From Microbispora corallina (lineage in GTDB: Bacteria; Actinomycetota; Actinomycetes; Streptosporangiales; Streptosporangiaceae): a DNA stretch of 64,000 nt. Below are positions 1 through 7,384 of the stretch, in pieces; the first letter of the stretch is position 1; each line of letters starts with the position of its first letter. Location of the stretch: the NCBI RefSeq assembly GCF_016863035.1, contig NZ_BOOC01000001.1:310001-374000 (forward strand). The letters run 5' to 3'. The notes under the pieces were generated by a model. It had not been told where the DNA came from. It did not search any database and was given only the letters and a program-made list of their open reading frames with translations. A program made the translations under genes and the position numbers.

Positions 1-540
1 CGCCGCCTCGTCGGGGCCATGGCCGCGATCAGGGGACTGCTCGACCCCGGCGAGCGGCGGGAGGCGTACGTCATCCGCCCGCCGCGGCCCGGCGAGCTCG
101 GCTGGGTGGTGCACCGGCACGGCGTGCTCTACGCCGAGGAGTACGGCTGGGGCGAGGAGTTCGAGGCGCTGGTCGCCCGGATCGTCGCCGACTACGCGGG
201 CGACCACGACCCCAAGCGGGAGGCGCTCTGGATCGCCGAGGCCGGAGGCGTCCCGGCCGGGTGCGTGTTCTGCGTGCGCAAGGACGACGAGACGGCCCAG
301 CTCCGCCTGCTCCTCGTGGAGCCGTCCGCGCGCGGGATGGGCATCGGACGCCACCTGGTCGACGAGTGCCTGAACTTCGCGCGGCAGGCCGGCTACCGGA
401 GGATCATCCTGTGGACCCGCGACCCGCTGACGGCCGCCCGGCGCATCTACCTGGGGGCCGGGTTCGAGCTGGTCGAGGAGCAGCCCGGGGAGGAGTCGGG
501 CATCCCGCTCACCAACCAGATCTACGCCCGCGACCTCTGA
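1..540 (+). CDS. GNAT acetyltransferase domain, 3' part of a probable MarR-GNAT fusion
   Basis: The frame is open from base 1, six codons before the first ATG at 19, so the gene almost certainly begins outside the window. Those residues (RRLVGAMAAIRGLLDP) read like the last helix of a MarR winged-helix regulator, and the rest is a complete GNAT fold. The acetyl-CoA binding signature ARGMGIGRHLVDECLNFA lies at about residues 104-121 counted from the ATG. An N-terminal MarR domain joined to a C-terminal GNAT domain is a known actinobacterial architecture, so I infer a regulator with an acyl-CoA-binding module rather than a free acetyltransferase. The substrate is unknown. It lies 84 bp upstream of the sulfonate operon on the same strand. 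Confidence 0.75.
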   Translation, partial: RRLVGAMAAIRGLLDPGERREAYVIRPPRPGELGWVVHRHGVLYAEEYGWGEEFEALVARIVADYAGDHDPKREALWIAEAGGVPAGCVFCVRKDDETAQLRLLLVEPSARGMGIGRHLVDECLNFARQAGYRRIILWTRDPLTAARRIYLGAGFELVEEQPGEESGIPLTNQIYARDL

Positions 541-548
541 CCGCCGAA

Positions 549-580
549 TTCCCACTATTCCTGATAGGGATTATGGAATA
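549..580 (+). promoter_or_regulatory. Putative ssu operon promoter with inverted repeat
   Basis: The 84-bp gap is AT-richer than its surroundings. It contains TATTCC (556-561), 13 bp, then GGAATA (575-580), a perfect 6-bp inverted repeat overlapping a possible -10 (TATGGA, 572-577) with TTCCCA (549-554) 17 bp upstream. A repressor or activator site for sulfur control is plausible, but the regulator is not identifiable here. Confidence 0.4.
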
Positions 581-624
581 ACATCCGTGCAGCCACTCCT
601 CCAGAGAACAAGGCGGCGCGGTCC

Positions 625-1818
625 ATGCGGTTCCACTGGTTCCTCCCCACGTCCGGTGACGGGCACTTCGTCCGGCCCGCGACCACCACGGTCGCGGCCG
701 GGCGGGCGGCGTCCCGGGCTCCCTCGCTCGCGTACCTCACCCAGGTCGCCTCGGCAGCCGAGGCGGCCGGGTTCGACGCGGCGCTCACGCCGGTCGGCGC
801 CGGCTGCCCCCACCCCCTCGTGCTCTGCGCCGCCGTGGCGGCCCGGACCGAGCGGCTGCGGCTCCTCGTGGCGTTCCGGCCCGGCTTCACGCTGCCGACC
901 CTGCTCGCGCAGCAGGCGCAGGCGTTCCAGGAGATCAGCGGCGGCCGGATGCTGCTCAACGTGGTCACCGGCGGCGACCCGCAGGAGCAGCGGGCGTACG
1001 GCGACTTCCTCGGCCACGACGAGCGATACGCGCGGACGGCCGAGTACCTCCACGTGCTGCGGCGCGCCTGGGAGGGCGTGCCGTTCGACTTCGCGGGCGA
1101 CCACTACCGGGTGGAGGGCGGCGGCCTCGCGACGCCGCTGGCCGATCCGCCCGAGATCTACTTCGGCGGCGCCTCCCCCGCGGCCGAGCGCGTCGCGGCC
1201 GGGCACGCCGACGTCCACCTGATGTGGGGCGAGCCGCCGGCCATGGTCGCCGAGCGGCTCGGCCGGATGCGCGCCCTCGCCGCGGAGACCGGCCGCACCC
1301 TCCGGTACGGCATCCGGCTGCACATCATCGCCCGCGACACCTCCGAGGAGGCGTGGGCGCACGCCCGGCGGCTGCTCGACGGGATGGACCCGGAGCGGAT
1401 CGCCGCCGTGCAGGCCCGGTTCGCCCGGATGGACTCGGTCGGCCAGCGGCGGATGACCGGCCTGCACGGCGGGTCGGCCGACCGGCTGGAGATCTCCCCC
1501 AACCTGTGGGCCGGCGTCGGGCTCGTCCGCGAGGGCGCGGGCACCGCGCTGGTCGGCAGCTACGACGAGGTGGCCGAGCGGATCAGGGAGTACGCCGCGC
1601 TCGGGCTGGAGGAGTTCATCGTCTCCGGGTGGCCGCACCTGGAGGAGGCGCTGCGGGTCGGCGACTTCGTCCTGCCCCGCCTCACGGCGTCGCCGTCCGG
1701 GACCGGCGCGTCCACGACCGCCTCGCCCGATGGTCCCTCCCGTGCCGGCGCGGCGCCCGCTGCCGGGACCGCGGCGGCGGGAGCCGGGACCGGCGCCCCG
1801 GTCACCTCGGCGGCATGA
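625..1818 (+). CDS. ssuD: FMNH2-dependent alkanesulfonate monooxygenase (SsuD-like)
   Basis: This 397-residue luciferase-like flavin monooxygenase probably cleaves the C-S bond of alkanesulfonates with FMNH2 and O2, releasing sulfite and an aldehyde in the cytoplasm. The start MRFHWFLPTSGD and the internal LLNVVTGGDPQEQRAYGD and LVGSYDEVAERI segments are typical of SsuD, and family length is about 380. The last ~45 residues are a low-complexity Ala/Gly/Ser/Pro tail not expected in the family. It overlaps the permease gene by 4 bp (ATGA), so both are translationally coupled, and the complete SsuABC-type importer follows. No NADPH:FMN reductase (SsuE) is adjacent. The exact sulfonate preferred cannot be told from sequence. 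Confidence 0.9.
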   Translation: MRFHWFLPTSGDGHFVRPATTTVAAGRAASRAPSLAYLTQVASAAEAAGFDAALTPVGAGCPHPLVLCAAVAARTERLRLLVAFRPGFTLPTLLAQQAQAFQEISGGRMLLNVVTGGDPQEQRAYGDFLGHDERYARTAEYLHVLRRAWEGVPFDFAGDHYRVEGGGLATPLADPPEIYFGGASPAAERVAAGHADVHLMWGEPPAMVAERLGRMRALAAETGRTLRYGIRLHIIARDTSEEAWAHARRLLDGMDPERIAAVQARFARMDSVGQRRMTGLHGGSADRLEISPNLWAGVGLVREGAGTALVGSYDEVAERIREYAALGLEEFIVSGWPHLEEALRVGDFVLPRLTASPSGTGASTTASPDGPSRAGAAPAAGTAAAGAGTGAPVTSAA

Positions 1819-2690
1819 GCGCCGTCTCCCCGGGCCGCGCCCCGTCACCGGGTCGCTCCCTGTCCCCGGACGGCCACGGCGTCTCCCCGGCCGGCCGCGT
1901 CGCCTCCCCCGGCGGCCGTACGCGGACGGTGCGGCCCGCCCTGCTCACGCTGGCGTCGGTGGCCGTGCTCGTCGGGGTGTGGCAGGTCGTCGCCATGGCC
2001 CGGATCTGGCCGCCGGTGTTCGTGCCCGAGCCGGCCGACGTGTGGCGGCAGCTCATCCGGACCTCCACGCAGGGCTACAGCGGCTACACCCTCGCCGAGC
2101 ACCTGCTGGCCAGCCTCCGGCGCATCCTGCTCGGCTGCCTGTACGGCGTGGGCGGCGGCGTCGTCCTCGGCCTGCTGATCGGCCTGGTCCCGACGATCCG
2201 GGCGCTGGTCGGCCCATTGGTGACGTTCGTCCGCACGCTGCCCCCGCTCGCGTACCTGAGCCTGCTGGTCATCTGGTTCGGCATCGACGAGCAGCCGAAG
2301 ATCTGGCTGCTCCTGCTCGCGGCGCTGCCGCCGGTGGCCGTGGCGACCGCCGAGGCGGTCCGCGGCGTCCATGAGGACTACCTGAACGCCGCCCGGTCGC
2401 TCGGCGCCGGCCCGTGGGAGCTGCCCTGGCGGGTGGTGCTGCCGAGCGCCCTCCCCGAGATCATCACGGGCGTCCGGGTGGCCGTGGGCGTGGCGTACAC
2501 GACCGTGGTCGCCGCGGAGACCGTGAACGGCGTGCCCGGCATCGGCGGGATGGTCAGGGACGCCCAGCGCTACAACCAGACCGACGTGGTGATCCTCGGC
2601 ATCGTCGTGATCGGCCTGTCCGGCCTGCTCATCGACGTCCTCCTGCAAGCGCTCGACCGCCGCCTCGTGCCCTGGCGCGGACGCGGCTGA
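1815..2690 (+). CDS. ssuC: Sulfonate/taurine ABC transporter permease
   Basis: The start is the ATG inside the ATGA overlap with ssuD, giving 291 residues. The first ~45 residues are a Pro/Ser/Arg-rich cytoplasmic lead, then about six membrane segments begin with LLTLASVAVLVGVWQVVAMA. The inner-membrane permease loop that contacts the ATPase is visible as AARSLGAGPWELPWRVVLPS (about residues 193-212), the EAA-type motif of the SsuC/TauC family. It forms the channel of the importer whose binding protein and ATPase follow in the same operon. Confidence 0.9.
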   Translation: MSAVSPGRAPSPGRSLSPDGHGVSPAGRVASPGGRTRTVRPALLTLASVAVLVGVWQVVAMARIWPPVFVPEPADVWRQLIRTSTQGYSGYTLAEHLLASLRRILLGCLYGVGGGVVLGLLIGLVPTIRALVGPLVTFVRTLPPLAYLSLLVIWFGIDEQPKIWLLLLAALPPVAVATAEAVRGVHEDYLNAARSLGAGPWELPWRVVLPSALPEIITGVRVAVGVAYTTVVAAETVNGVPGIGGMVRDAQRYNQTDVVILGIVVIGLSGLLIDVLLQALDRRLVPWRGRG

Positions 2691-2705
2691 CAAGGGAACC
2701 CCACC

Positions 2706-3764
2706 ATGAGAAACGCACTGAAGCGCCTCGCCGCGGGCATCGCGGCCGCCTCCCTCTCCCTCGCGGTGTCGGCCTGCGGCGGCTCGGACGCCTCCGGCGG
2801 GTCCGCCGGCTCCGGCGGCGACGGCGTCCCGGCGACGCTCCGCATCGGCTACCAGCTCATCCCGAACGGTGACCTGATCGTCAAGGACCAGAAGTGGCTG
2901 GAGCAGGCCCTGCCGAACACGAAGATCGTGTGGAGCAAGTTCGACTCCGGCGGCGACGTGAACACCGCGATGATCGCCGGGGCGATCGACATCGGCCTGG
3001 CCGGCAGCAGCCCGGTCACCAAGGGGCTGTCCGCCCCGCTGAACATCCCGTACCGGGTGCCGTGGATCTTCGACGTGATCGGCGACAACGAGGCGCTGGT
3101 GGTCAGGAACGGCGTCGCCGACCTGAAGGGCCTCGCCGGGAAGCGGGTGGCCACCCCCTTCAGCTCGACGTCGCACTACAGCCTGCTGGCGGCGCTCGCC
3201 GAGGCCGGCCTGTCGGAGTCGCAGGTGAAGATCCTCGACATGGAGCCCCCGGACATCCAGGCCGCCTGGCAGCGGGGCGACATCGACGGCGCGTACGTCT
3301 GGACGCCCGTGCTGGCCGAGCTGCAGAAGAGCGGCAAGACGCTGGTGACCAGCCGGGAGCTGGCCCAGCGCGGCAAGCTGACGGCCGACCTGGCCGTGGT
3401 GCGCGACGAGTTCGCCGACCGGTATCCCGCGGCGCTGAAGACGTGGCTGCAGCAGGAGGACCGGGCCGTCAAGCTCGTCCGCTCCGACAAGAACGCGGCG
3501 GCCGCCGCCGTCGCCCGCCAGCTGAACCTCACCCCGGACGAGGCGGCGCGCCAGATCGACCAGCTCGTGCTGCTCGACGGGACGCAGCAGCAGTCGGCCG
3601 ACTACCTCGGCACGCCCTCTGCCCCCGGCAAGCTGGCGGACAACCTGCACAGCGCCGCGGAGTTCCTCAAGACCCAGCAGAAGATCGACGCGGTGCCCGA
3701 TCTGCCGGCCTTCCAGAAGGGCCTGGCGACCAAGGACCTCGCGAATGCCTTCGCGGCCGGCTGA
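2706..3764 (+). CDS. ssuA: Sulfonate/taurine ABC transporter substrate-binding lipoprotein
   Basis: The 352-residue precursor has a basic start, a hydrophobic core and a lipobox (LAVSACGG), so the mature protein is a lipoprotein anchored at Cys. The body is the type II periplasmic-binding fold of the TauA/SsuA/NMT1 group: GYQLIPNGDLIVKD at the start of the mature domain, VNTAMIAGAIDIGLAGSSPVTKG and ATPFSSTSHYSLL. These resemble TauA slightly more than SsuA, so taurine is a reasonable alternative ligand. It starts 15 bp after ssuC and its 3' end adjoins the ATPase gene. Confidence 0.85.
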   Translation: MRNALKRLAAGIAAASLSLAVSACGGSDASGGSAGSGGDGVPATLRIGYQLIPNGDLIVKDQKWLEQALPNTKIVWSKFDSGGDVNTAMIAGAIDIGLAGSSPVTKGLSAPLNIPYRVPWIFDVIGDNEALVVRNGVADLKGLAGKRVATPFSSTSHYSLLAALAEAGLSESQVKILDMEPPDIQAAWQRGDIDGAYVWTPVLAELQKSGKTLVTSRELAQRGKLTADLAVVRDEFADRYPAALKTWLQQEDRAVKLVRSDKNAAAAAVARQLNLTPDEAARQIDQLVLLDGTQQQSADYLGTPSAPGKLADNLHSAAEFLKTQQKIDAVPDLPAFQKGLATKDLANAFAAG

Positions 3765-3816
3765 CCCCGAGCCCGTACGGGAGGGCGCCGCGGGCGCGCC
3801 CGAGGCGGAGGGCGAG

Positions 3817-4686
3817 GTGACGGCGATCGAGGTGCGCGGCGTGTCGCACGCCTACCGGGGGCGGCCCGCCCTCGGGCCGGTCGACCTGGCCGTCGCCACC
3901 GGGGAGTTCGTCTCCGTGGTCGGCCCATCGGGCTGCGGCAAGAGCACGCTGCTCCGCCTGATCGCCGGGTTCGCGGCGCCCTCGACCGGCTCGGTCGCCG
4001 AGTCGGGGCGGCCCGTCCGCGGCCCCGGCCCCTCCCGGGGCGTGGTCTTCCAGCAGCCGCGGCTGTTCCCGTGGCTGTCGGTCGCGGCCAACGTGGGATT
4101 CGGGCTGCGGCGTCAGCCCGCGGCCGTCCGCCGCGCCCGGGTCGCGGAACTGCTCGACCTGACCGGCCTGTCCGAGGCCGGGCGGCTCCGGCCGTACGAG
4201 CTGTCGGGCGGCATGCAGCAGCGCGCGGCGATCGCGCGGGCGCTCGCGCCGCGTCCCCGGGTGCTGCTGATGGACGAGCCGTTCGCGGCGCTCGACGCGT
4301 TCACCCGCGAACGCATGCAGGACGAGATCCGGGACCTGTGGCGGCGGACCGGCACGACCGTGCTGTTCATCACCCACAGCGTCGACGAGGCGGTGTACCT
4401 GGGCACCAGGATCGTCGCGCTCAGCGGCGCGCCCGGCCAGGTGATCTTCGACGAGCGCTCCGACCTGCCGGGCCGCGCGCACCCCAGGGCCGACCCGGGG
4501 TTCGGACGGCTCAGGGAGCGGCTCTCAGAGGTGGTGCGGGCCGCCGCGTCAGGCCCGGGCGAGGCTCCCGGAACGCCCGCGGAGCCGCTCGCCGAACGGC
4601 CCGGCGACCTCGTAGGTGACGCCGGCCTCGGCCGGACCGGTGCCGCGCTGGAACGAGAAGCGCTCGGAGGGCAGCCGCCGCGTTGA
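3817..4686 (+). CDS. ssuB: Sulfonate/taurine ABC transporter ATPase
   Basis: I chose the GTG at 3817, behind a GGAGGG-type ribosome site. An ATG at 3745 in frame would add 24 low-complexity residues and overlap ssuA. The protein (289 aa) has Walker A GPSGCGKST near residue 36, a FQQPRLFPW Q-loop, signature LSGGMQQR near 130, Walker B LLMDEPFAALD and the H-loop FITHS. These match the nitrate/sulfonate/taurine ATPase group. The 3' end runs 138 bp into the convergent DUF839 gene. The family fold normally ends near RLSEVVRAAA, so roughly the last 45 residues are an extra tail encoded by the overlap. Confidence 0.88.
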   Translation: MTAIEVRGVSHAYRGRPALGPVDLAVATGEFVSVVGPSGCGKSTLLRLIAGFAAPSTGSVAESGRPVRGPGPSRGVVFQQPRLFPWLSVAANVGFGLRRQPAAVRRARVAELLDLTGLSEAGRLRPYELSGGMQQRAAIARALAPRPRVLLMDEPFAALDAFTRERMQDEIRDLWRRTGTTVLFITHSVDEAVYLGTRIVALSGAPGQVIFDERSDLPGRAHPRADPGFGRLRERLSEVVRAAASGPGEAPGTPAEPLAERPGDLVGDAGLGRTGAALEREALGGQPPR

Positions 4687-5781
4687 GAAGTACAGGCGGT
4701 CTCCGCCGGGCGCGAACGCCGGCCCGCTGATCAGCACGTCGTCCTGGCCCACCAGGCGCAGGAACGGCCAGACGCCGCCGGTCGGCCCGATCACGCTGAT
4801 CATCGGCGGGCCGGCGTCCTCCGCCAGGAAGAGGTAGGGCGCCTCGCCGCTCTCGCCCGTCCCGTACGGGTGCCCCTCGGCCGGGCTGCCCCCGTGCCCG
4901 GCCGGGCCGTCCGTCGCGGCGAGCCCGCCCTCGCGCACCACCCGGATCCGCTCGGAGGCCGGGTCGTACGCCCAGACGCGGCCGTCCCCCCGGGTCACCA
5001 GATGGCAGACGCCGCCGGAGTAGTGACAGCCCTCGCCGACGTCGAACCGCCGGGCGCCCTTCACCTGCTCGCGCGTCGGCTCCTCGAACGCCGCGGGCGT
5101 CGGCACCCGGGCCCAGGTCACGTCCTCACGGCCGGGCGCGCCGACCATGACCTCCAGGACGCCCGTGGTGAGGTCGCCCCAGTCGTCGGGGCGGAAGCGG
5201 TAGAAACACCCGTCGGGTTCCCCCTCCGTCAGATAGACGACCCGCCCGACCGGGTCGCAGGCGATGCCGTGGTGCCGGAACAGGCCCATGACCAGCCGGG
5301 GCATGGGGGCCCGCTCGCCGTACGGGTCGCATTCGAACACCTGGCCCTGCGGGGTCTGCTCGCACGACAGCCAGGTGTTCCAGGGGGTCGCCACGCCGGC
5401 GCGGTTGAGGTCGGTGCCGGACAGGATGCGGTAGCCGCTGCGGACGCCGCTGTCGGGGGCGAACCGCAGGGCCGTGACGCCGCCGAGCAGCGGGATGCCC
5501 GCGTTCGACGCGTAGATCCAGCCGTCGCCGTCGGCGAAGCAGGCCCCGCCGTCGGGGGCGGCGTGCCAGGCGACGCCTCCCACCCGTTCGCCGGACCTGG
5601 CCACCACCCTGCTCGCGAACCCCTCCGGCAGCGCGACGCCGTTCTCGTCGGGCAGTCCCACGTCGCCGTACGGGCCGGGCCCCTCCGGGGGCGGCCCGCC
5701 ATCGGGCGCCGCGAAGAGCGAGCGCCACAGCGAGCCCGAGAGCGTCGACAGAGCCCCCGACCGGACGAACGTACCGCGCAC
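4549..5781 (-). CDS. PhoX/DUF839-family protein
   Basis: I placed the start at the GTG at 5781 because GAGGAGG lies 8 nt before it. Longer in-frame starts (5838, 6075) add only low-complexity sequence. The 410-residue protein has a short hydrophobic N-terminus (RSGALSTLSGSLWRSLFAAP) and a beta-propeller-like body with NTWLSCEQTPQGQVFECDP, GLFRHHGIACDP, YLTEGEPDGCFYRF and GEGCHYSGGVCHL, typical of PhoX-like DUF839 proteins. Full PhoX phosphatases are much longer and carry a twin-arginine signal. No twin-arginine pair is visible here. It is probably an exported calcium- or iron-dependent esterase or phosphatase, with the substrate unknown. Confidence 0.7.
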   Translation of the reverse strand: MRGTFVRSGALSTLSGSLWRSLFAAPDGGPPPEGPGPYGDVGLPDENGVALPEGFASRVVARSGERVGGVAWHAAPDGGACFADGDGWIYASNAGIPLLGGVTALRFAPDSGVRSGYRILSGTDLNRAGVATPWNTWLSCEQTPQGQVFECDPYGERAPMPRLVMGLFRHHGIACDPVGRVVYLTEGEPDGCFYRFRPDDWGDLTTGVLEVMVGAPGREDVTWARVPTPAAFEEPTREQVKGARRFDVGEGCHYSGGVCHLVTRGDGRVWAYDPASERIRVVREGGLAATDGPAGHGGSPAEGHPYGTGESGEAPYLFLAEDAGPPMISVIGPTGGVWPFLRLVGQDDVLISGPAFAPGGDRLYFSTRRLPSERFSFQRGTGPAEAGVTYEVAGPFGERLRGRSGSLARA

Positions 5782-6367
5782 CGCGACCGCCTCCTCGACC
5801 TGCCCCTGATCAGCCTGTTCTCGCCACACCCCGGCCATGCGCCGCCGTTCCCGGCCACGGCGACCGGTCCCGACAGGCCGGCCCGCGCCGACCGGTTGCC
5901 CGTCTGCCGGCCGCCGGCCGACTGTTGCCCCGCCGGCCTGCCGCTCCGCCCGCACGTTGCTGCGCCGTCCGGTTCCAGCCACCGGGCCGGCGGACCACCT
6001 CCAGGCCGCCGTCACGTCCGCCGGGCCACACGAGGCGCGGATCCGCGCCCGGTGATCCGGACGGCTCGCCGCCACGCCGTCCCTCGTGCCGCACTCTTAC
6101 TTTGCTACGCGCTCGTTCCCGGGAGCGTTCCGCGGGGGTGCTCCCCAGGCGACCGGCGCCGCGCGTGGTCCACCCCGCCGGCGTTCCGCCGCCCGCTCTC
6201 CTTACCCCGTTCCGCCACATATGACCGGGCTTTCGGGGTTCGCGACCGGCTCCTCGTCCAGGAGAACCCGTCCGCCGCCCGCCAAGTCGACCCGAGACGC
6301 GTGAACGGCGAGGGAAGCGACACGGCTCATGGGGGCGAACTTTTCGAGAACCGGGCGAGGAGCGGGA
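5782..6367. other. Gene-free stretch between divergent genes
   Basis: About 590 bp without a convincing gene. The part nearest the DUF839 gene is GC-rich, while 6085-6320 is visibly less so. Open frames here on both strands are Arg/Pro/Gly-rich and show no domain. Promoters of both divergent genes must lie in it. The only one I can point to is at 6368. Confidence 0.6.
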
Positions 6368-6403
6368 TTGACACTGTCACGATGACAGTGTCATCGTGGA
6401 GGT
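6368..6403 (+). promoter_or_regulatory. MerR promoter with 10-bp-arm operator palindrome, probably leaderless
   Basis: TTGACA (6368-6373) is followed after 18 bp by CATCGT (6392-6397), and the ATG at 6404 falls where transcription should begin. Between the hexamers lies a perfect inverted repeat, GACACTGTCA (6370-6379), CGA, TGACAGTGTC (6383-6392). Dyads between -35 and -10 are classic MerR-family operators, so the downstream regulator probably controls its own operon. GGAGG at 6398-6402 is too close to the ATG to act as a normal ribosome site. Confidence 0.75.
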
Positions 6404-7384
6404 ATGAGCGAGACGTGGACGATCGGCGAGCTGGCGGAGCGGGCGGCGGCCCTGCTCGGCGCCGAGCCGCCCGTCAACGGCCGCGTGCGCGAGGTGCCGA
6501 ACGAGCGGCTCATCCGGTGGTATGCGACGATCGGGCTGCTCGACCCGCCCCTCGCGCGCAGGGGCCGGATCGCGCTGTACGGGCGGCGGCACCTGCTCCA
6601 GCTCGTGGCGGTGAAACGGCGCCAGGCGGAGGGGCTGCCGCTCGCCGCGATCCAGGCCGAGCTGGCGGGTGCCACCGACGCCATGTTGCAACGCGTCGCC
6701 CGGCTTCCCGAGCCGCTGTTGTCCAGCGGCGGCCATCGGCCTCATGCTGCCGATCCGCCCTCCGCCGGCAGCCCCGTCCCCACCGGCAGCCCGGACTTCG
6801 ACTGCAGCCCGGACTTCGGCGGCGACCCAGCCCTTCCGGACAGCCCGACCCCTCTGGGCCGTCCGATGCCCACCGACAGCCCAGCCCCTGCCGGCGGCCC
6901 GACCCCCCCGGGCAACCCGATGCCCACGGGCAGCCCGGACTTCGGCGGCGGCCCAGGCCCTCACGGCAGCTCTCCCGGCGGCAGCGCGGTCGCCTCCGAC
7001 GGCTTCCCCAGCGGGCCGGATGCCCCCTCACCCGGCACGGGCACGCCCGACGTCTCCTCCCGGGGACGCTTCTGGACCCGCCCGCCCGAGCCCCTGCCGT
7101 CGGCCCTCGCCCGGCCGGCGAATCCGGCCCGGTTCGACGGGATCCCACCGGCCCCGGCGGCCACCGCGCCGCCGGACGTCGTCCATGGGGTGCGGCTGGC
7201 TCCCGGAGTGACCGTCCTGCTCGACCTCCCCGGCCGCGTGCCGACGGCCGACGACGTGGCCGCGCTGCGGGCCGCGGGCGAGCCGCTGCTGGCGGCTCTC
7301 TCCGCCCTCGGGCTGTCGGCGCCCGCTCCCGGCCGACCCGCACGTCCGGACCAGTCCGACCACGCTGAAGGGATGACGCCATGA
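6404..7384 (+). CDS. MerR-family transcriptional regulator with long Pro/Gly-rich linker
   Basis: The first ~90 residues are a MerR winged helix: TIGELAERAAALLG, LIRWYATIGLLDPP, RGRIALYGRRHLLQLVAVK. Residues ~110-220 are an unusual linker of repeated proline/glycine/serine motifs such as PMPTGSPDFGG. A conserved-looking C-terminal piece (LAPGVTVLLDLPGRVPTADD) may be the ligand or dimer domain. The 3' end overlaps the VIT/VWA gene by 4 bp (ATGA), so the two are coupled. Pairing of a MerR regulator with a VIT/VWA protein recurs in actinobacteria. The inducer is unknown. The promoter at 6368 suggests autoregulation. Confidence 0.8.
   Translation: MSETWTIGELAERAAALLGAEPPVNGRVREVPNERLIRWYATIGLLDPPLARRGRIALYGRRHLLQLVAVKRRQAEGLPLAAIQAELAGATDAMLQRVARLPEPLLSSGGHRPHAADPPSAGSPVPTGSPDFDCSPDFGGDPALPDSPTPLGRPMPTDSPAPAGGPTPPGNPMPTGSPDFGGGPGPHGSSPGGSAVASDGFPSGPDAPSPGTGTPDVSSRGRFWTRPPEPLPSALARPANPARFDGIPPAPAATAPPDVVHGVRLAPGVTVLLDLPGRVPTADDVAALRAAGEPLLAALSALGLSAPAPGRPARPDQSDHAEGMTP

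Noticed and set aside
1845-3650. 601-residue open frame antisense to ssuC and ssuA
   Set aside because: Translation is Arg/Gly/His/Asp-rich with no domain and mirrors the coding strand. It is the usual GC-driven shadow.
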